Origin: Streptomyces sparsogenes
Lineage (GTDB): Bacteria; Actinomycetota; Actinomycetes; Streptomycetales; Streptomycetaceae
Direction: 5' to 3'
Length of the DNA: 35,162 nucleotides
Assembly (NCBI RefSeq): GCF_001704635.1
Contig: NZ_MAXF01000097.1
Location: 1 to 35,162 of the forward strand
A model generated the notes under the pieces. That model was not told where the DNA came from. It saw only the letters and a list, made by a program, of their open reading frames with translations, and ran no database searches. Below, one piece after another: positions 15,127 to 25,446 of this stretch (its first letter is position 1; each line of letters starts with the position of its first letter). A program made the translations under genes and the position numbers.

Positions 15127-15155
15127 CGCCGGGACGGGTGGATACCGTCCCGGCG
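15127..15155. terminator. Bidirectional terminator between MFS and GH16 genes
   Basis: CGCCGGGACGG (15127-15137) pairs perfectly with CCGTCCCGGCG (15145-15155) around a 7-base loop. It lies 8 bases after the MFS stop and 15 bases from the stop of the convergent glucanase gene. Confidence 0.85.
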
Positions 15156-15170
15156 AGGCCGCATGTGGGC

Positions 15171-16655
15171 TCAGCCGAACGGGATGCGCACGAAGGACTG
15201 GTTGCCCGTTCCCAGGGTGCTGCTGCCGTTGCCGATGGCGTTCCAGACCTCCACCCGTACCTTCCCGTTGCTCAGGTTCCCGAGCGATCCGGTGGCGGAC
15301 TTGAGCCCGCGGGTCTGGGTGTAGTGCTCGTAGCCCGCGACGGGGTCGGTGGCGAAGTACTGGTAGGTCTCGGTGCGGTCCCAGCTGCCGTCGCCGGTCA
15401 GGTCGTAGGAGATACGGACCTGCTGGCCGTTGGCCACGGTGGTGCCCGCGTCGACGAACAGGTCGAACTGGGTGGCGCCGCCGTTGTAGGTGGCGTTCAG
15501 CCCGGAGGCGAGGAAGGTCTGCGGCTGGTACGGGGCGCCGTCGTGGTTGGTGCCGCCCGCCGAGGTCAGGGTCGCGGTGGAGGCGGAGGTGGAGGCGGCG
15601 CCGAGGGTTCCGCCGCTGCCGAGGTAGCGGGTGGCGGAGCCGGCGGGCGGGTCGGTGGGCGGGTCGGTGGGGCCGCCGCCGCGGGCCCAGACGGCGACGT
15701 AGTCGACGAGCATGGGGTGGCCGGGTTCGGTGGCCGCGGTGGGGGTGGCGGAGCCCTGGATGGCGTCGGGGAAGGCGCCGCCGATGGCGACGTTGAGGAG
15801 CAGGAAGTAGCCGGCGTGGTCGGTCATCCGCGACCAGGTGTCGGCGTCCACGCTGTTCTGGCTGACGCTGTGGAACTGCTGGTCGTCCACGTACCAGCGG
15901 AGCTGGTTGGGCGTGGTGGAGCGGTCCCACTCGAAGCGGTAGGTGTGGAAGGCGGACTGGCAGCTCGCGCCGGGGCAGGTGCGGCTGGCGCCGAGGCCGG
16001 TGGTCTCCTTGCAGGGGCCGCCGGGGTTGACGCCGCAGTGGAGGGTGGCCCAGACGGAGTTGATGCCGTTGACGTTCTCCATGAAGTCGAACTCGCCGAT
16101 GCCCGGCCAGTTGTGGTAGTTGCCCCGGTACGGGCTGCCGAGCGCCCAGAAGGCGGGCCAGTAGCCGAGCGCGGCGCTCCCGGTGACGTTCGGCATCTGG
16201 ATCCGGCCCTCGACACGCAGCACGCCGCCCGCCGGGGCCTTGAAGTCGGCGCGCCGGGTCTCGATGCGGGCGGAGGTCCAGTTGCCGGAGCCGTCCCGGA
16301 GGGGGGTGATGCGCAGGTTGCCGTTGCCGTCGAGGCCGAGGTTTCTGGTGGAGTCGGTGTAGCTCTGGATCTCGCCGGTGCCCCAGTTGCCGGGGCCGCC
16401 GGGGTACGAGTGGCCGGTGTCTATCTGCCAGTTGGCGGAGGAGGGCAGGGTGTTCGCGGAACCGTTGAAGTCATCGCTCCACTGCAGGGTCCACCCGGCG
16501 GCGGGCGGCACCGCGCCCCGCGCGGGCGTGGTGCCGAACAGCGTGGCGAGGGCGGCCAGCGCGAGCACGGCGGCGGCCAGCGCGGCGGTGAGGGGTGTGG
16601 TGAGGGGTAGGGCGAGGGGTGCCCTGGGTCTGGTGCTCGTACGTCTCGTGTTCAC
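15171..16655 (-). CDS. Secreted GH16 beta-glucanase with C-terminal accessory domain
   Basis: The protein is 494 aa from GTG 16655 (GGAGG 8 bases upstream). A long signal peptide ends near PARG-AVP (about 47). The GH16 domain (about 52-330) carries the catalytic GEFDFMEN, i.e. ExDxxE with E188, D190 and E193, and aromatic substrate-cleft residues (GYWPAFWALGS). This fits an endo-1,3(4)-beta-glucanase acting on laminarin or fungal-wall glucan. A Pro-rich linker (GPTDPPTDPPAGS) leads to a beta-rich domain of about 145 residues that I take to be a carbohydrate-binding module; CBM56 is one possibility, unverified. Promoter and LacI-type operator upstream suggest induction by a glucan oligosaccharide. 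Not linked in function to the adjacent glycogen genes. Confidence 0.92.
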   Translation of the reverse strand: MNTRRTSTRPRAPLALPLTTPLTAALAAAVLALAALATLFGTTPARGAVPPAAGWTLQWSDDFNGSANTLPSSANWQIDTGHSYPGGPGNWGTGEIQSYTDSTRNLGLDGNGNLRITPLRDGSGNWTSARIETRRADFKAPAGGVLRVEGRIQMPNVTGSAALGYWPAFWALGSPYRGNYHNWPGIGEFDFMENVNGINSVWATLHCGVNPGGPCKETTGLGASRTCPGASCQSAFHTYRFEWDRSTTPNQLRWYVDDQQFHSVSQNSVDADTWSRMTDHAGYFLLLNVAIGGAFPDAIQGSATPTAATEPGHPMLVDYVAVWARGGGPTDPPTDPPAGSATRYLGSGGTLGAASTSASTATLTSAGGTNHDGAPYQPQTFLASGLNATYNGGATQFDLFVDAGTTVANGQQVRISYDLTGDGSWDRTETYQYFATDPVAGYEHYTQTRGLKSATGSLGNLSNGKVRVEVWNAIGNGSSTLGTGNQSFVRIPFG

Positions 16656-16695
16656 GGGGACGACCTCCAGCAGGCTGTGGGGGGTGTCGCGGGCA

Positions 16696-16709
16696 TGAGA
16701 GCGCTCTCA
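16696..16709. promoter_or_regulatory. LacI-family operator, TGAGAGCGCTCTCA
   Basis: This perfect 14-bp palindrome has the central CG of LacI/CcpA-type sites and differs from the CebR box I recall (TGGGAGCGCTCCCA) at two symmetrical positions. It overlaps the predicted transcription start of the glucanase gene, as expected for direct repression. Confidence 0.8.
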
Positions 16710-16713
16710 CGTT

Positions 16714-16742
16714 TATGTAGGTGCACGCGGGGAGGCCGTCAA
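16714..16742 (-). promoter_or_regulatory. Promoter of the GH16 glucanase gene
   Basis: On the minus strand, TTGACG (16742-16737) and TACATA (16719-16714) are separated by exactly 17 bases, with the operator starting 4 bases further downstream. The -35 is strong; the -10 is a partial match. Confidence 0.6.
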
Positions 16743-16759
16743 TGGTCCGCGCGCGTTCG

Positions 16760-16777
16760 TTTCCCGAAAGCGGGAAA
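16760..16777 (-). terminator. Terminator after glgB
   Basis: TTTCCCG (16760-16766) and CGGGAAA (16771-16777) form a perfect 7-bp stem with a 4-base loop, 18 bases past the glgB stop, just before the glucanase promoter. Confidence 0.6.
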
Positions 16778-16795
16778 GGGCCTGTCGCGGCGCTG

Positions 16796-19423
16796 TCAGG
16801 CGGGCCGCAGCCAGATGGTGGCCAGCGGCGGCAGCACCGGCAGGATGCTCGCAGGCCGTCCGTGCCAGGCGGTGGGCTCGGCCTTGAGCGGTTCCGGGTT
16901 GCGGACGCCGCCGCCGCCGTAGCGGCCGTCGTCGGTGTTCAGCACCTCACGCCACAGGGGGATCCCGTCGGGCACGCCGACGCGGTACTCCTGGCGCACC
17001 ACGGGCGAGAAGTTGCTGAGGGCCAGCAGGGGAGAGCCGTCCGCGTCGAAGCGCAGGAAGGCGAAGACGTTGTCCTCGGCCCCGTCGCCCTCGACCCAGG
17101 CGAACCCCTCCGGGGCGGTGTCCCGCTGCCACAGCGCGGGCGTGGCCAGATACGTCCGGTTCAGGTCGCGCACCAGATCGCGTACGCCGCGGTGGTCGGG
17201 CTCGGCGGAGTACGAGGGGTCGAGCAGCCACCAGTCGGGGCCGTGGCTCTCCGACCACTCGGCGCCCTGCGCGAACTCCTGCCCCATGAAGAGCAGTTGC
17301 TTGCCCGGGTGGGCCCACATGAAGCCAAGGTACGCGCGGTGGTTGGCGCGCTGCTGCCACCAGTCGCCCGGCATCTTGGACACCAGCGACCGCTTGCCGT
17401 GCACCACCTCGTCGTGGGAGATGGGCAGCACGTAGTTCTCGCTGTAGGCGTACACCATCGAGAAGGTCATCTCGTGGTGGTGGTACCTGCGGTGCACCGG
17501 CTCGTGCGCGACGTAGCCGAGCGAGTCGTGCATCCACCCCATGTTCCACTTCAGGCCGAAGCCGAGGCCGCCGAAGCCGCTGGGACCCACATGGTGGGTG
17601 GCGCGGGTGACGCCGTCCCAGGCGGTGGACTCCTCGGCGATCGTCACCACCCCGGGGCAGCGGCGGTAGACCGTCGCGTTCATCTCCTGGAGGAACGCGA
17701 CGGCGTCCAGGTTCTCCCGGCCGCCGTGCGCGTTGGGCGTCCACTGGCCCGGCTCGCGGGAGTAGTCCAGGTAGAGCATGGAGGCCACGGCGTCCACGCG
17801 CAGGCCGTCCACATGGAACTCCTCGCACCAGTACACCGCGTTGCCCACCAGGAAGTTGCGCACCTCCGTGCGGCCGTAGTCGAACTCCAGCGTGCCCCAG
17901 TCCGGGTGCGCCGCCCGGGCCGGGTCGGCGGGCTCGTACAGCGGCCTGCCGTCGAACTCGGCCAGCGCCCAGTCGTCCCGGGGGAAGTGCGCGGGCACCC
18001 AGTCGACCAGCACCCCGATGCCCGCCTGGTGCAGGGCGTCGACCAGGTACTTGAAGTCGTCGGGGGTGCCGAGGCGGGCGGTGGGCGCGTAGAAGCCGGT
18101 CACCTGGTAGCCCCACGAGCCGCCGAAGGGGTGCTCGGCCACCGGCATCAGCTCGACATGCGTGAAGCCGAGGTCCTTGACGTACGCGGGGAGCTGCTCG
18201 GCGAGCTGCCGGTAGTTCAGTCCCGGCCGCCACGAGGGCAGATGCACCTCGTACACCGAGAACGGCGACTCGTGGACGCGGTGGCCCGCCCGCGCGGCCA
18301 TCCACGCGTCGTCGCCCCAGCGGTGGTGGGAGGTGTGCACGACCGAGGCGGTGGCGGGCGGACACTCCGTGCGGCGCGCCATCGGGTCGGCGCGCAGGGT
18401 GTGGCTCCCGTCCGGGCGGGTGATGTCGAACTTGTACACCGCGCCCTCGCCCACCCCGGGCAGGAACAGCTCCCATACGCCGCTGCCGCCCAGCGAGCGC
18501 ATCGGGAAGGCCGTGCCGTCCCAGTAGTTGAAGTCCCCCGCCACCCGCACGCCCCGCGCGTCCGGCGCCCACACCGTGAACCGCGTCCCGGCGACGCCCT
18601 GGTGGGTCATCGGCCGCGCGCCCAGCGCGCGCCACAGCTCCTCGTGGCGGCCCTCGCCGATGAGGTACAGGTCCAGCTCGCCGAGGGCGGGGAGGAAGCG
18701 GTACGCGTCGTGCTGCTCCTCCTCCGCGGCGGACGCGCCCTTCTCGCCGTCCTTTTCGTTGTCCTCGTAGGTGACCAGCAGCCGGTAGTCGGGGATCTCC
18801 CGGAGCGGGATCACCCCGGAGAACAGGCCGTCCCCCTCGGGCCGCAGCCGCGCGCGCAGCCCGCCGGCGGCGACGGCCACGGACCGGGCGTACGGGCGCA
18901 GCGCGCGGAACAGGATCCCGTCGCGCACGGGGTGGGCGCCGAGCAGGGAGTGCGGGTCGTGGTGCGAGCCGGAGAGCAGCCGCTGCCGGTCGGTGTCCCC
19001 GAGCGGCGCCGCGGCACGCACGCCCCCGCCGCCGTCCGCATCGCCGCTGCTCGCCTCGCCACCGCCCGCATCGCCGCCGGTGGCCGGTGGCGCGGCCTCG
19101 GTGGGCGGCTGTCCGGTGGGTGCCGGGGGTGTGGCGGGGGGTGTCGCCGGGGCCCGGGGGGTGGGTGGGGCGGTGTAGGAGGAGCGGGACATGGGGCCGT
19201 CGCCCGGGCCGTGCGCGGCGGCGCGGTGTGCGGGCGGCCGGCCGGCGGTCGGGCGGAAGGTGGCCGGTACGGAGGCGTCGCCGGCGTTGGCGGAGGCGGG
19301 GCCGGCGTCGGCTGGTCCGGTGGAGGCGGAGGCGGAGGCGGTGGAGGCGGGGCCGGTGGGGGTGCGGCCGGGGTCCGGGGCCTCGTCGGACGGGGAGGGG
19401 TTGGCGGGCGGGCGTGCGGTCAC
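16796..19423 (-). CDS. glgB: 1,4-alpha-glucan branching enzyme GlgB
   Basis: The protein is 875 aa from GTG 19423, chosen for a perfect GGAGGA 8 bases upstream. It makes alpha-1,6 branches in the alpha-1,4 glucan built by GlgE. After a disordered Ala/Pro/Gly-rich extension of about 140 residues come an N-terminal domain (SGSHHDPHSLLGAHPV), CBM48 (about 270-350) and the GH13 barrel: nucleophile D544 in VDGLRVDAVASMLYLDYSR, acid/base E597 in TIAEESTAW, and ISHDEVVHGK. The first 140 residues are the odd part; usual Streptomyces GlgB proteins are roughly 100 residues shorter as I recall. It is the last gene of the glgE-treS-mak-glgB operon, 44 bases after mak, and is followed by a small hairpin. 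Confidence 0.95.
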   Translation of the reverse strand: MTARPPANPSPSDEAPDPGRTPTGPASTASASASTGPADAGPASANAGDASVPATFRPTAGRPPAHRAAAHGPGDGPMSRSSYTAPPTPRAPATPPATPPAPTGQPPTEAAPPATGGDAGGGEASSGDADGGGGVRAAAPLGDTDRQRLLSGSHHDPHSLLGAHPVRDGILFRALRPYARSVAVAAGGLRARLRPEGDGLFSGVIPLREIPDYRLLVTYEDNEKDGEKGASAAEEEQHDAYRFLPALGELDLYLIGEGRHEELWRALGARPMTHQGVAGTRFTVWAPDARGVRVAGDFNYWDGTAFPMRSLGGSGVWELFLPGVGEGAVYKFDITRPDGSHTLRADPMARRTECPPATASVVHTSHHRWGDDAWMAARAGHRVHESPFSVYEVHLPSWRPGLNYRQLAEQLPAYVKDLGFTHVELMPVAEHPFGGSWGYQVTGFYAPTARLGTPDDFKYLVDALHQAGIGVLVDWVPAHFPRDDWALAEFDGRPLYEPADPARAAHPDWGTLEFDYGRTEVRNFLVGNAVYWCEEFHVDGLRVDAVASMLYLDYSREPGQWTPNAHGGRENLDAVAFLQEMNATVYRRCPGVVTIAEESTAWDGVTRATHHVGPSGFGGLGFGLKWNMGWMHDSLGYVAHEPVHRRYHHHEMTFSMVYAYSENYVLPISHDEVVHGKRSLVSKMPGDWWQQRANHRAYLGFMWAHPGKQLLFMGQEFAQGAEWSESHGPDWWLLDPSYSAEPDHRGVRDLVRDLNRTYLATPALWQRDTAPEGFAWVEGDGAEDNVFAFLRFDADGSPLLALSNFSPVVRQEYRVGVPDGIPLWREVLNTDDGRYGGGGVRNPEPLKAEPTAWHGRPASILPVLPPLATIWLRPA

Positions 19424-19467
19424 GGGGATGTCCTCCCAGGAGGGGCTGGGGATCGGCACGGGTGGGG

Positions 19468-21078
19468 TCAGGGGCGGGCCGCGGCCAGGCGGCGGATGGC
19501 GGACATCGGGACGGGCAGCCACTCGGGACGGTGGCGGGCCTCGTAGACCACCTCGTACACCGCCTTGTCCGTCTCGTGGGCCCGCAGCAGCTCCGGCTCA
19601 TCGCGCGGGTCGGCGCCGGACGCCTCCGCGTAGCCCGCGCAGTACGCGGCCCGGGTGCGGCCGGCCCAGTCCTGGGGGCTGTCGTGGCCGCCTACGGCCG
19701 CCGCGTAGTCGAACGAGCGGAGCATGCCCGCGATGTCGCGCACCGGGGGCTGCGGGCGGCGGCGTTCGGCGAGCGGGCGCGAGGGCTCGCCCTCGAAGTC
19801 GATGAGGGACCAGCGGACCCCGGTCCCCCCGCCCCCGCCCCCGCCGCCCCCCGCGCCGCTCTCCCCGGCCCCGGTAGCGGCCCCGGCCCCGGCCTCGCCC
19901 GAGCCCCCGTCCTGGACCGTCCGCAGCACCTGGCCCAGGTGCAGATCGCCGTGGATGCGCTGCGCGGTCCAGGTGCGGCCCGCGCGGCCGAGCGCGGCCA
20001 GGTCCTCGTACGCGGCGTGCAGTGCGGCGCGGTAGGGGTGGAGGGCGGGGACGGCCGCGGCGGCGGAGTCCAGGCGCTCGGACATGGCGGCCGCGAGGTG
20101 CTCGATCTGCGGGCGGCGCAGGACGGTGGTGGGCAGCGCGCGGGCCATCGCCAGGTGGACCTCCGCGGTGGCCTGCCCGAGGGCGTGCGCGGCCTCGGTG
20201 AAGTCGTCCCGCGCGGCCAGCGCGTCGAGGGCGAGCTGCCAGCCGTCGGTGGAGCCGGCGAGGTAGGGCTGCAGCACACCGAGGGTGAAGGGGTCGGAGC
20301 GGGGGCCGGCGCCCTCGGCGGGCGGGGCGGCCTCGAACCAGGCGGCGGGGGCGGGCACCCGGGTGCAGCCCGTCCGGGCGAGGGCCAGGGGCAGCTCGAG
20401 GTCGGGGTTGGTGCCGGGGCTCACCCGGCGGAAGAGCTTGAGGATAAACGTATCTCCGTAGATGACGGAGGAGTTGGACTGCTCGGCGGTCAGCAGCCGG
20501 GGAGCGAGCGCCTGGGGGATGGCCGCGGACGGCTCGCGCAGGAAGCGCAGCGGCCCGAGGGTGCCGGGCATCCGCAGCCGTTCCAGCAGGAGGGTGGCGA
20601 GGCGGGGGTCGAACAGCGCCTCGTAGACGGCCCGGCCGTCCAGCGGCCCGCCGGTGGGGCGGCCGATGAGGGCGGGGGCGAGCCGGGGCGGCAGGGCGGG
20701 GCGCACGCCGAGCAGGAGCTGGTAGCAGTCGCTGGCCGCCGCGCCGCGCGGGTGGCCGCAGCCGGAGCCGTGCCGGTGGCCGGCGGGCTCGGGCTGCTGG
20801 GCGCGGACGAGCAGGTGGAGCAGCCCGGGTGTGGTGCCGGTGGCCGCGCACGGCAGCAGTTCGGTCGCGGACACGAGGGAGAAGCCGGTGATCGGGCGGC
20901 CCTTGCCGGCGAACCAGCGCTGGCGGGGCAGCCATTCCGCGAGCAGGGGGGCGAGGGAGGCGAGCAGCCCGGCGGGGCCCGCGGCCGTGGTGGCAAGGGG
21001 CGCGGAGGGCGGGGGTTCGACCCGCGGTACAGCGGTCGGCGGGTGCTGTGCCCCCCGGGAGAATGAAGCTTCCGGCAT
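19468..21078 (-). CDS. mak: Maltokinase (Pep2/Mak)
   Basis: The protein is 536 aa from ATG 21078, with AAAGGA upstream. It phosphorylates maltose with ATP to maltose 1-phosphate, the GlgE substrate. Features are the N-terminal cap with LLAEWLPRQRWFAGKGRPI (45-63), the kinase N-lobe NSSVIYGDTFILKLFRR with the likely ATP-binding K214, the catalytic loop HGDLHLGQVL (376-385) and the metal-binding DFEGEP (427-432). Between these two motifs lies a Gly/Ala-rich insert (about 391-420) with nine consecutive glycines, encoded by a low-complexity tract, which is unusual at a site so close to the active centre. TreS, upstream in the operon, supplies maltose from trehalose, and the TreS-Mak pair forms a complex in other actinobacteria. 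Confidence 0.93.
   Translation of the reverse strand: MPEASFSRGAQHPPTAVPRVEPPPSAPLATTAAGPAGLLASLAPLLAEWLPRQRWFAGKGRPITGFSLVSATELLPCAATGTTPGLLHLLVRAQQPEPAGHRHGSGCGHPRGAAASDCYQLLLGVRPALPPRLAPALIGRPTGGPLDGRAVYEALFDPRLATLLLERLRMPGTLGPLRFLREPSAAIPQALAPRLLTAEQSNSSVIYGDTFILKLFRRVSPGTNPDLELPLALARTGCTRVPAPAAWFEAAPPAEGAGPRSDPFTLGVLQPYLAGSTDGWQLALDALAARDDFTEAAHALGQATAEVHLAMARALPTTVLRRPQIEHLAAAMSERLDSAAAAVPALHPYRAALHAAYEDLAALGRAGRTWTAQRIHGDLHLGQVLRTVQDGGSGEAGAGAATGAGESGAGGGGGGGGGTGVRWSLIDFEGEPSRPLAERRRPQPPVRDIAGMLRSFDYAAAVGGHDSPQDWAGRTRAAYCAGYAEASGADPRDEPELLRAHETDKAVYEVVYEARHRPEWLPVPMSAIRRLAAARP
19820..19910 (-). repeat. Low-complexity tract encoding the Gly-rich insert of Mak
   Basis: Read on the plus strand, runs of CCCCCG and CCGCCC units, then CCCCGG repeats, encode GAGA/GGGG residues within the maltokinase catalytic domain. 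Runs of six C make it prone to slippage; the frame is intact as given. Confidence 0.75.
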
Positions 21079-21389
21079 GGCGTCGCGTCCTTTCCCCGGG
21101 CACACGACAGTCAGGGCAAAGTGTCCCGGATTGCGGCATTGACCGTGCGACGGTGCGGGACGTGTCGGGCGAGGATCGTCCGTACGGCCAATCTTCCGTG
21201 TGGCCACTAGGCCGTACGGCCAATCCTCCGTAGGACCCCCTACGGAGTGCGCGGTCGGCTTCGCCCGTGCGGTAGTAGGGAACCTGCCCCCGATGTGGGG
21301 TCGAAAACGCCCGTACGCGCCCCAGGTGGACGCGTACGGACGGAAGCGGGCCGGGCGCGGGGCCGCCGGGCCGCCCAGGGGACGGTGGG
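21079..21389. promoter_or_regulatory. Structured 311-bp spacer between treS and mak
   Basis: No gene is supported here. It holds two near-identical 20-bp repeats, CCGTACGGCCAATCNTCCGT (21180-21199 and 21212-21231), 32 bases apart, the second within the palindrome GGCCGTACGGCC (21211-21222). A 9-bp hairpin CTCCGTAGG/CCTACGGAG (21226-21234/21239-21247) overlaps the second repeat. Another hairpin, CCGTACGCG/CGCGTACGG (21311-21319/21331-21339), lies after the treS stop and could terminate or attenuate. An internal promoter for mak-glgB, an attenuator or a regulator-binding array are all possible. Confidence 0.6.
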
Positions 21390-23122
<1,733 letters not shown>

Positions 23123-23126
<4 letters not shown>

Positions 23127-25207
23127 GATGTGGGTGACCCTCCGATCGGTGAGGACGGTCGCAGGGACAGCACATGCGCGGGAGCCATGGGGCGGCCCGG
23201 CTCCAGGCGCACATAGTTGTCCCTGCCCCAGTGATAGGTCTCGCCGGTGAGCTCGTCGCGCACCGGGACGGACTCATGCCAGTCGAGGCCGAGTTCCGGC
23301 ATGTTCAACGAGACCGTCGCCTCCTGGGTGTGGTGGGGGTCCAGGTTGACGACCGTGAGCACGCACGAGTCGCCCGTCCGCTTGGAGTAGGCGATGACAG
23401 ACTCGTTGTCGACGTGGTGGAATCGCAGGTTGCGCAGTTGCCGCAGGGCCGGGTGGCGGCGCCGCAGCCGGTTGAGGCAGGTGAGCAGCGGGGTGATGGT
23501 GCGCCCCTCGCGCTCGGCGGCCGCCCAGTCGCGCGGCCGCAGCTGGTACTTCTCGCTGTCCAGGTACTCCTCGCTGCCGGGGCGCAGCGGGGTGTTCTCG
23601 CACAGCTCGTAGCCCGCGTAGACGCCCCAGGTGGGGGAGAGGGTGGCGGCCAGCACGGCCCGCGCCTCGAAGGCGGGGCGGCCGCCCTCCTGGAGATAGG
23701 CGTGCAGGATGTCGGGGGTGTTCACGAAGAGGTTCGGCCGCATGTATCCGGCCGCTTCCCCGGACAGCTCGGTGAGGTAGTCGGTCAGCTCCTGTTTGGT
23801 GTTGCGCCAGGTGAAGTACGTGTACGACTGCTGGAAGCCGATGGCGCCGAGGGTGTGCATCATGGCCGGCCGGGTGAAGGCCTCGGCGAGGAAGATGACA
23901 TCGGGGTCGGTGCGGTTGATGTCGCCGATCACCTTCTCCCAGAAGACCACGGGCTTGGTGTGCGGATTGTCCACCCGGAAGATCCGCACACCGTGGGAGA
24001 TCCAGAAGCGCAGCACCCGCTCGGTCTCGCGGACCAGCCCCGGGAAGTCCGTGTCGAAGGCGATCGGATAGATGTCCTGGTACTTCTTGGGCGGGTTCTC
24101 GGCGTAGGCGATCGAGCCGTCGGCGCGCCGGTGGAACCACTCGGGGTGCTCGGTCACCCAGGGGTGGTCGGGCGAGCACTGGAGCGCGAAGTCGAGCGCG
24201 ACCTCCAGGCGCAGCTCGCGGGCGCGCGCCACGAAGTGGTCGAAGTCGTCGAGGGTGCCGAGGTCGGGGTGGACCGCGTCGTGGCCGCCGTCGGCCGAGC
24301 CGATCGCCCAGGGGGAGCCGACGTCGTACGGGCCCGCCGACAGCGTGTTGTTGGGGCCCTTGCGGTACGAGGTGCCGATGGGGTGGATCGGCGGCAGGTA
24401 CACCACGTCGAAGCCCGCCGCGGCGACGGCGGGCAGCCGCTCGGCGGCGGTGCGCAGGGTGCCGCTCACCGGCCGCCGGTCCTCGGCGACCTTGGCGCCC
24501 TCCGAGCGCGGGAAGAACTCGTACCAGGAGCCGAACAGCGCGCGCTCCCGCTCCACCAGCAGCGGCATCGGGCGGGAGGCGGTGACCAACTCGCGCAGCG
24601 GGTGGCGGTCGAGGACCTCGGTGACCTCGGGGGCGAGGGCGGCGGCGAGCCGGTCGGCCACCGGGCGCCGCTCGTCGCGCAGCGCGTCGACGGCCCCCAG
24701 CACCGCCTCGCGGCCGTCGCTCTTGGGGACGGCCCCCGCGGCTCGCTCGTGGAGCCGCGCGCCCTCCTCCAGGACCAGGTCGGTGTCGATCCCGGCGGGG
24801 ATCTTGACGGTGGCGTGGTGGCGCCAGGTGCCGATCGGGTCGCTCCACGCCTCGACCGTGTACGACCAGCGGCCCTGTGAGGTCGGGGTGACGTCGGCGC
24901 CCCAGCGGTCGGTGCCGGGGGCGAGTTCGCGCATCGGGGTCCAGGGCCCGGAGCGCCCGGCCGGATCGCGCAGTACGACATTCGCCTTGACCGCGTCGTG
25001 GCCCTCCCGGAACACGGTGGCGCTGACTTGGAACGTCTCGCCCACCACCGCCTTCGCGGGGCGGCGGCCGCAGTCGATGAGCGGGCGGATGTCCAGGACG
25101 GGGATGCGACCGATCATAGGATCACCTGACGGCGTTGCGGGCGTATATGCTGTGGCGGCTTTTGTCCTTTGTATCGGTTCTGCCGCCTTGCGACGGGTTG
25201 CGGGCAT
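23123..25207 (-). CDS. glgE: Alpha-1,4-glucan:maltose-1-phosphate maltosyltransferase GlgE
   Basis: The protein is 694 aa from ATG 25207, with AGGAG 5 bases upstream. It transfers maltosyl units from maltose 1-phosphate to the non-reducing end of alpha-1,4-glucan. The N-terminal domain begins GRIPVLDIRP after a variable leader. The GH13_3 barrel shows YLPPIHPIG, the nucleophile D413 in RIFRVDNPHTKP, the acid/base E442 in IFLAEAFTRP, and NTPDILHAYL. The 29-residue spacing of D413 and E442 equals that of D394 and E423, which I recall for S. coelicolor GlgEI. It is the first gene of the operon; the region upstream carries a 16-bp palindrome but no clear promoter boxes. Confidence 0.97.
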
Positions 25208-25266
25208 GACAGCTCCTGTCCGCGTTCACTCTGGTGGGCGGATGGGGTCGGCCATGGGGGGCGTGT

Positions 25267-25282
25267 TGGGAAAGCCTTCCCA
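25267..25282. promoter_or_regulatory. Palindrome upstream of glgE
   Basis: TGGGAA-AGCC-TTCCCA is a perfect inverted repeat with 6-bp arms, about 60 bases before the glgE ATG. It is a candidate operator for the storage-glucan operon; the binding protein is unknown. Confidence 0.45.
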
Positions 25283-25337
25283 CGCGGCGCGGGGCGACAA
25301 TCCGGGTTCCCGTTAACTTCCCGTGCATAACGCGACT

Positions 25338-25377
25338 CGGCCCCGCGCGAGCCTGAAACAGGACAAGCGCGGGGCCG
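25338..25377 (-). terminator. Terminator after the XRE regulator gene
   Basis: CGGCCCCGCGC (25338-25348) pairs perfectly with GCGCGGGGCCG (25367-25377) around an 18-base loop. It separates the regulator gene from the downstream glgE operon on the same strand. Confidence 0.75.
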
Positions 25378-25446
25378 ACGGGTTTCTCCCGGGGCGGCCT
25401 TGGGGCGGCCTTGGGGGCGTGCTCGGTGCGGGCGGTGCCGGTGGGG

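Noticed and set aside
16721..19546. A 941-codon plus-strand frame opposite glgB
   Set aside because: It is the complement of a clear GH13 enzyme, is rich in Val, Arg and His, and has no recognisable domain.
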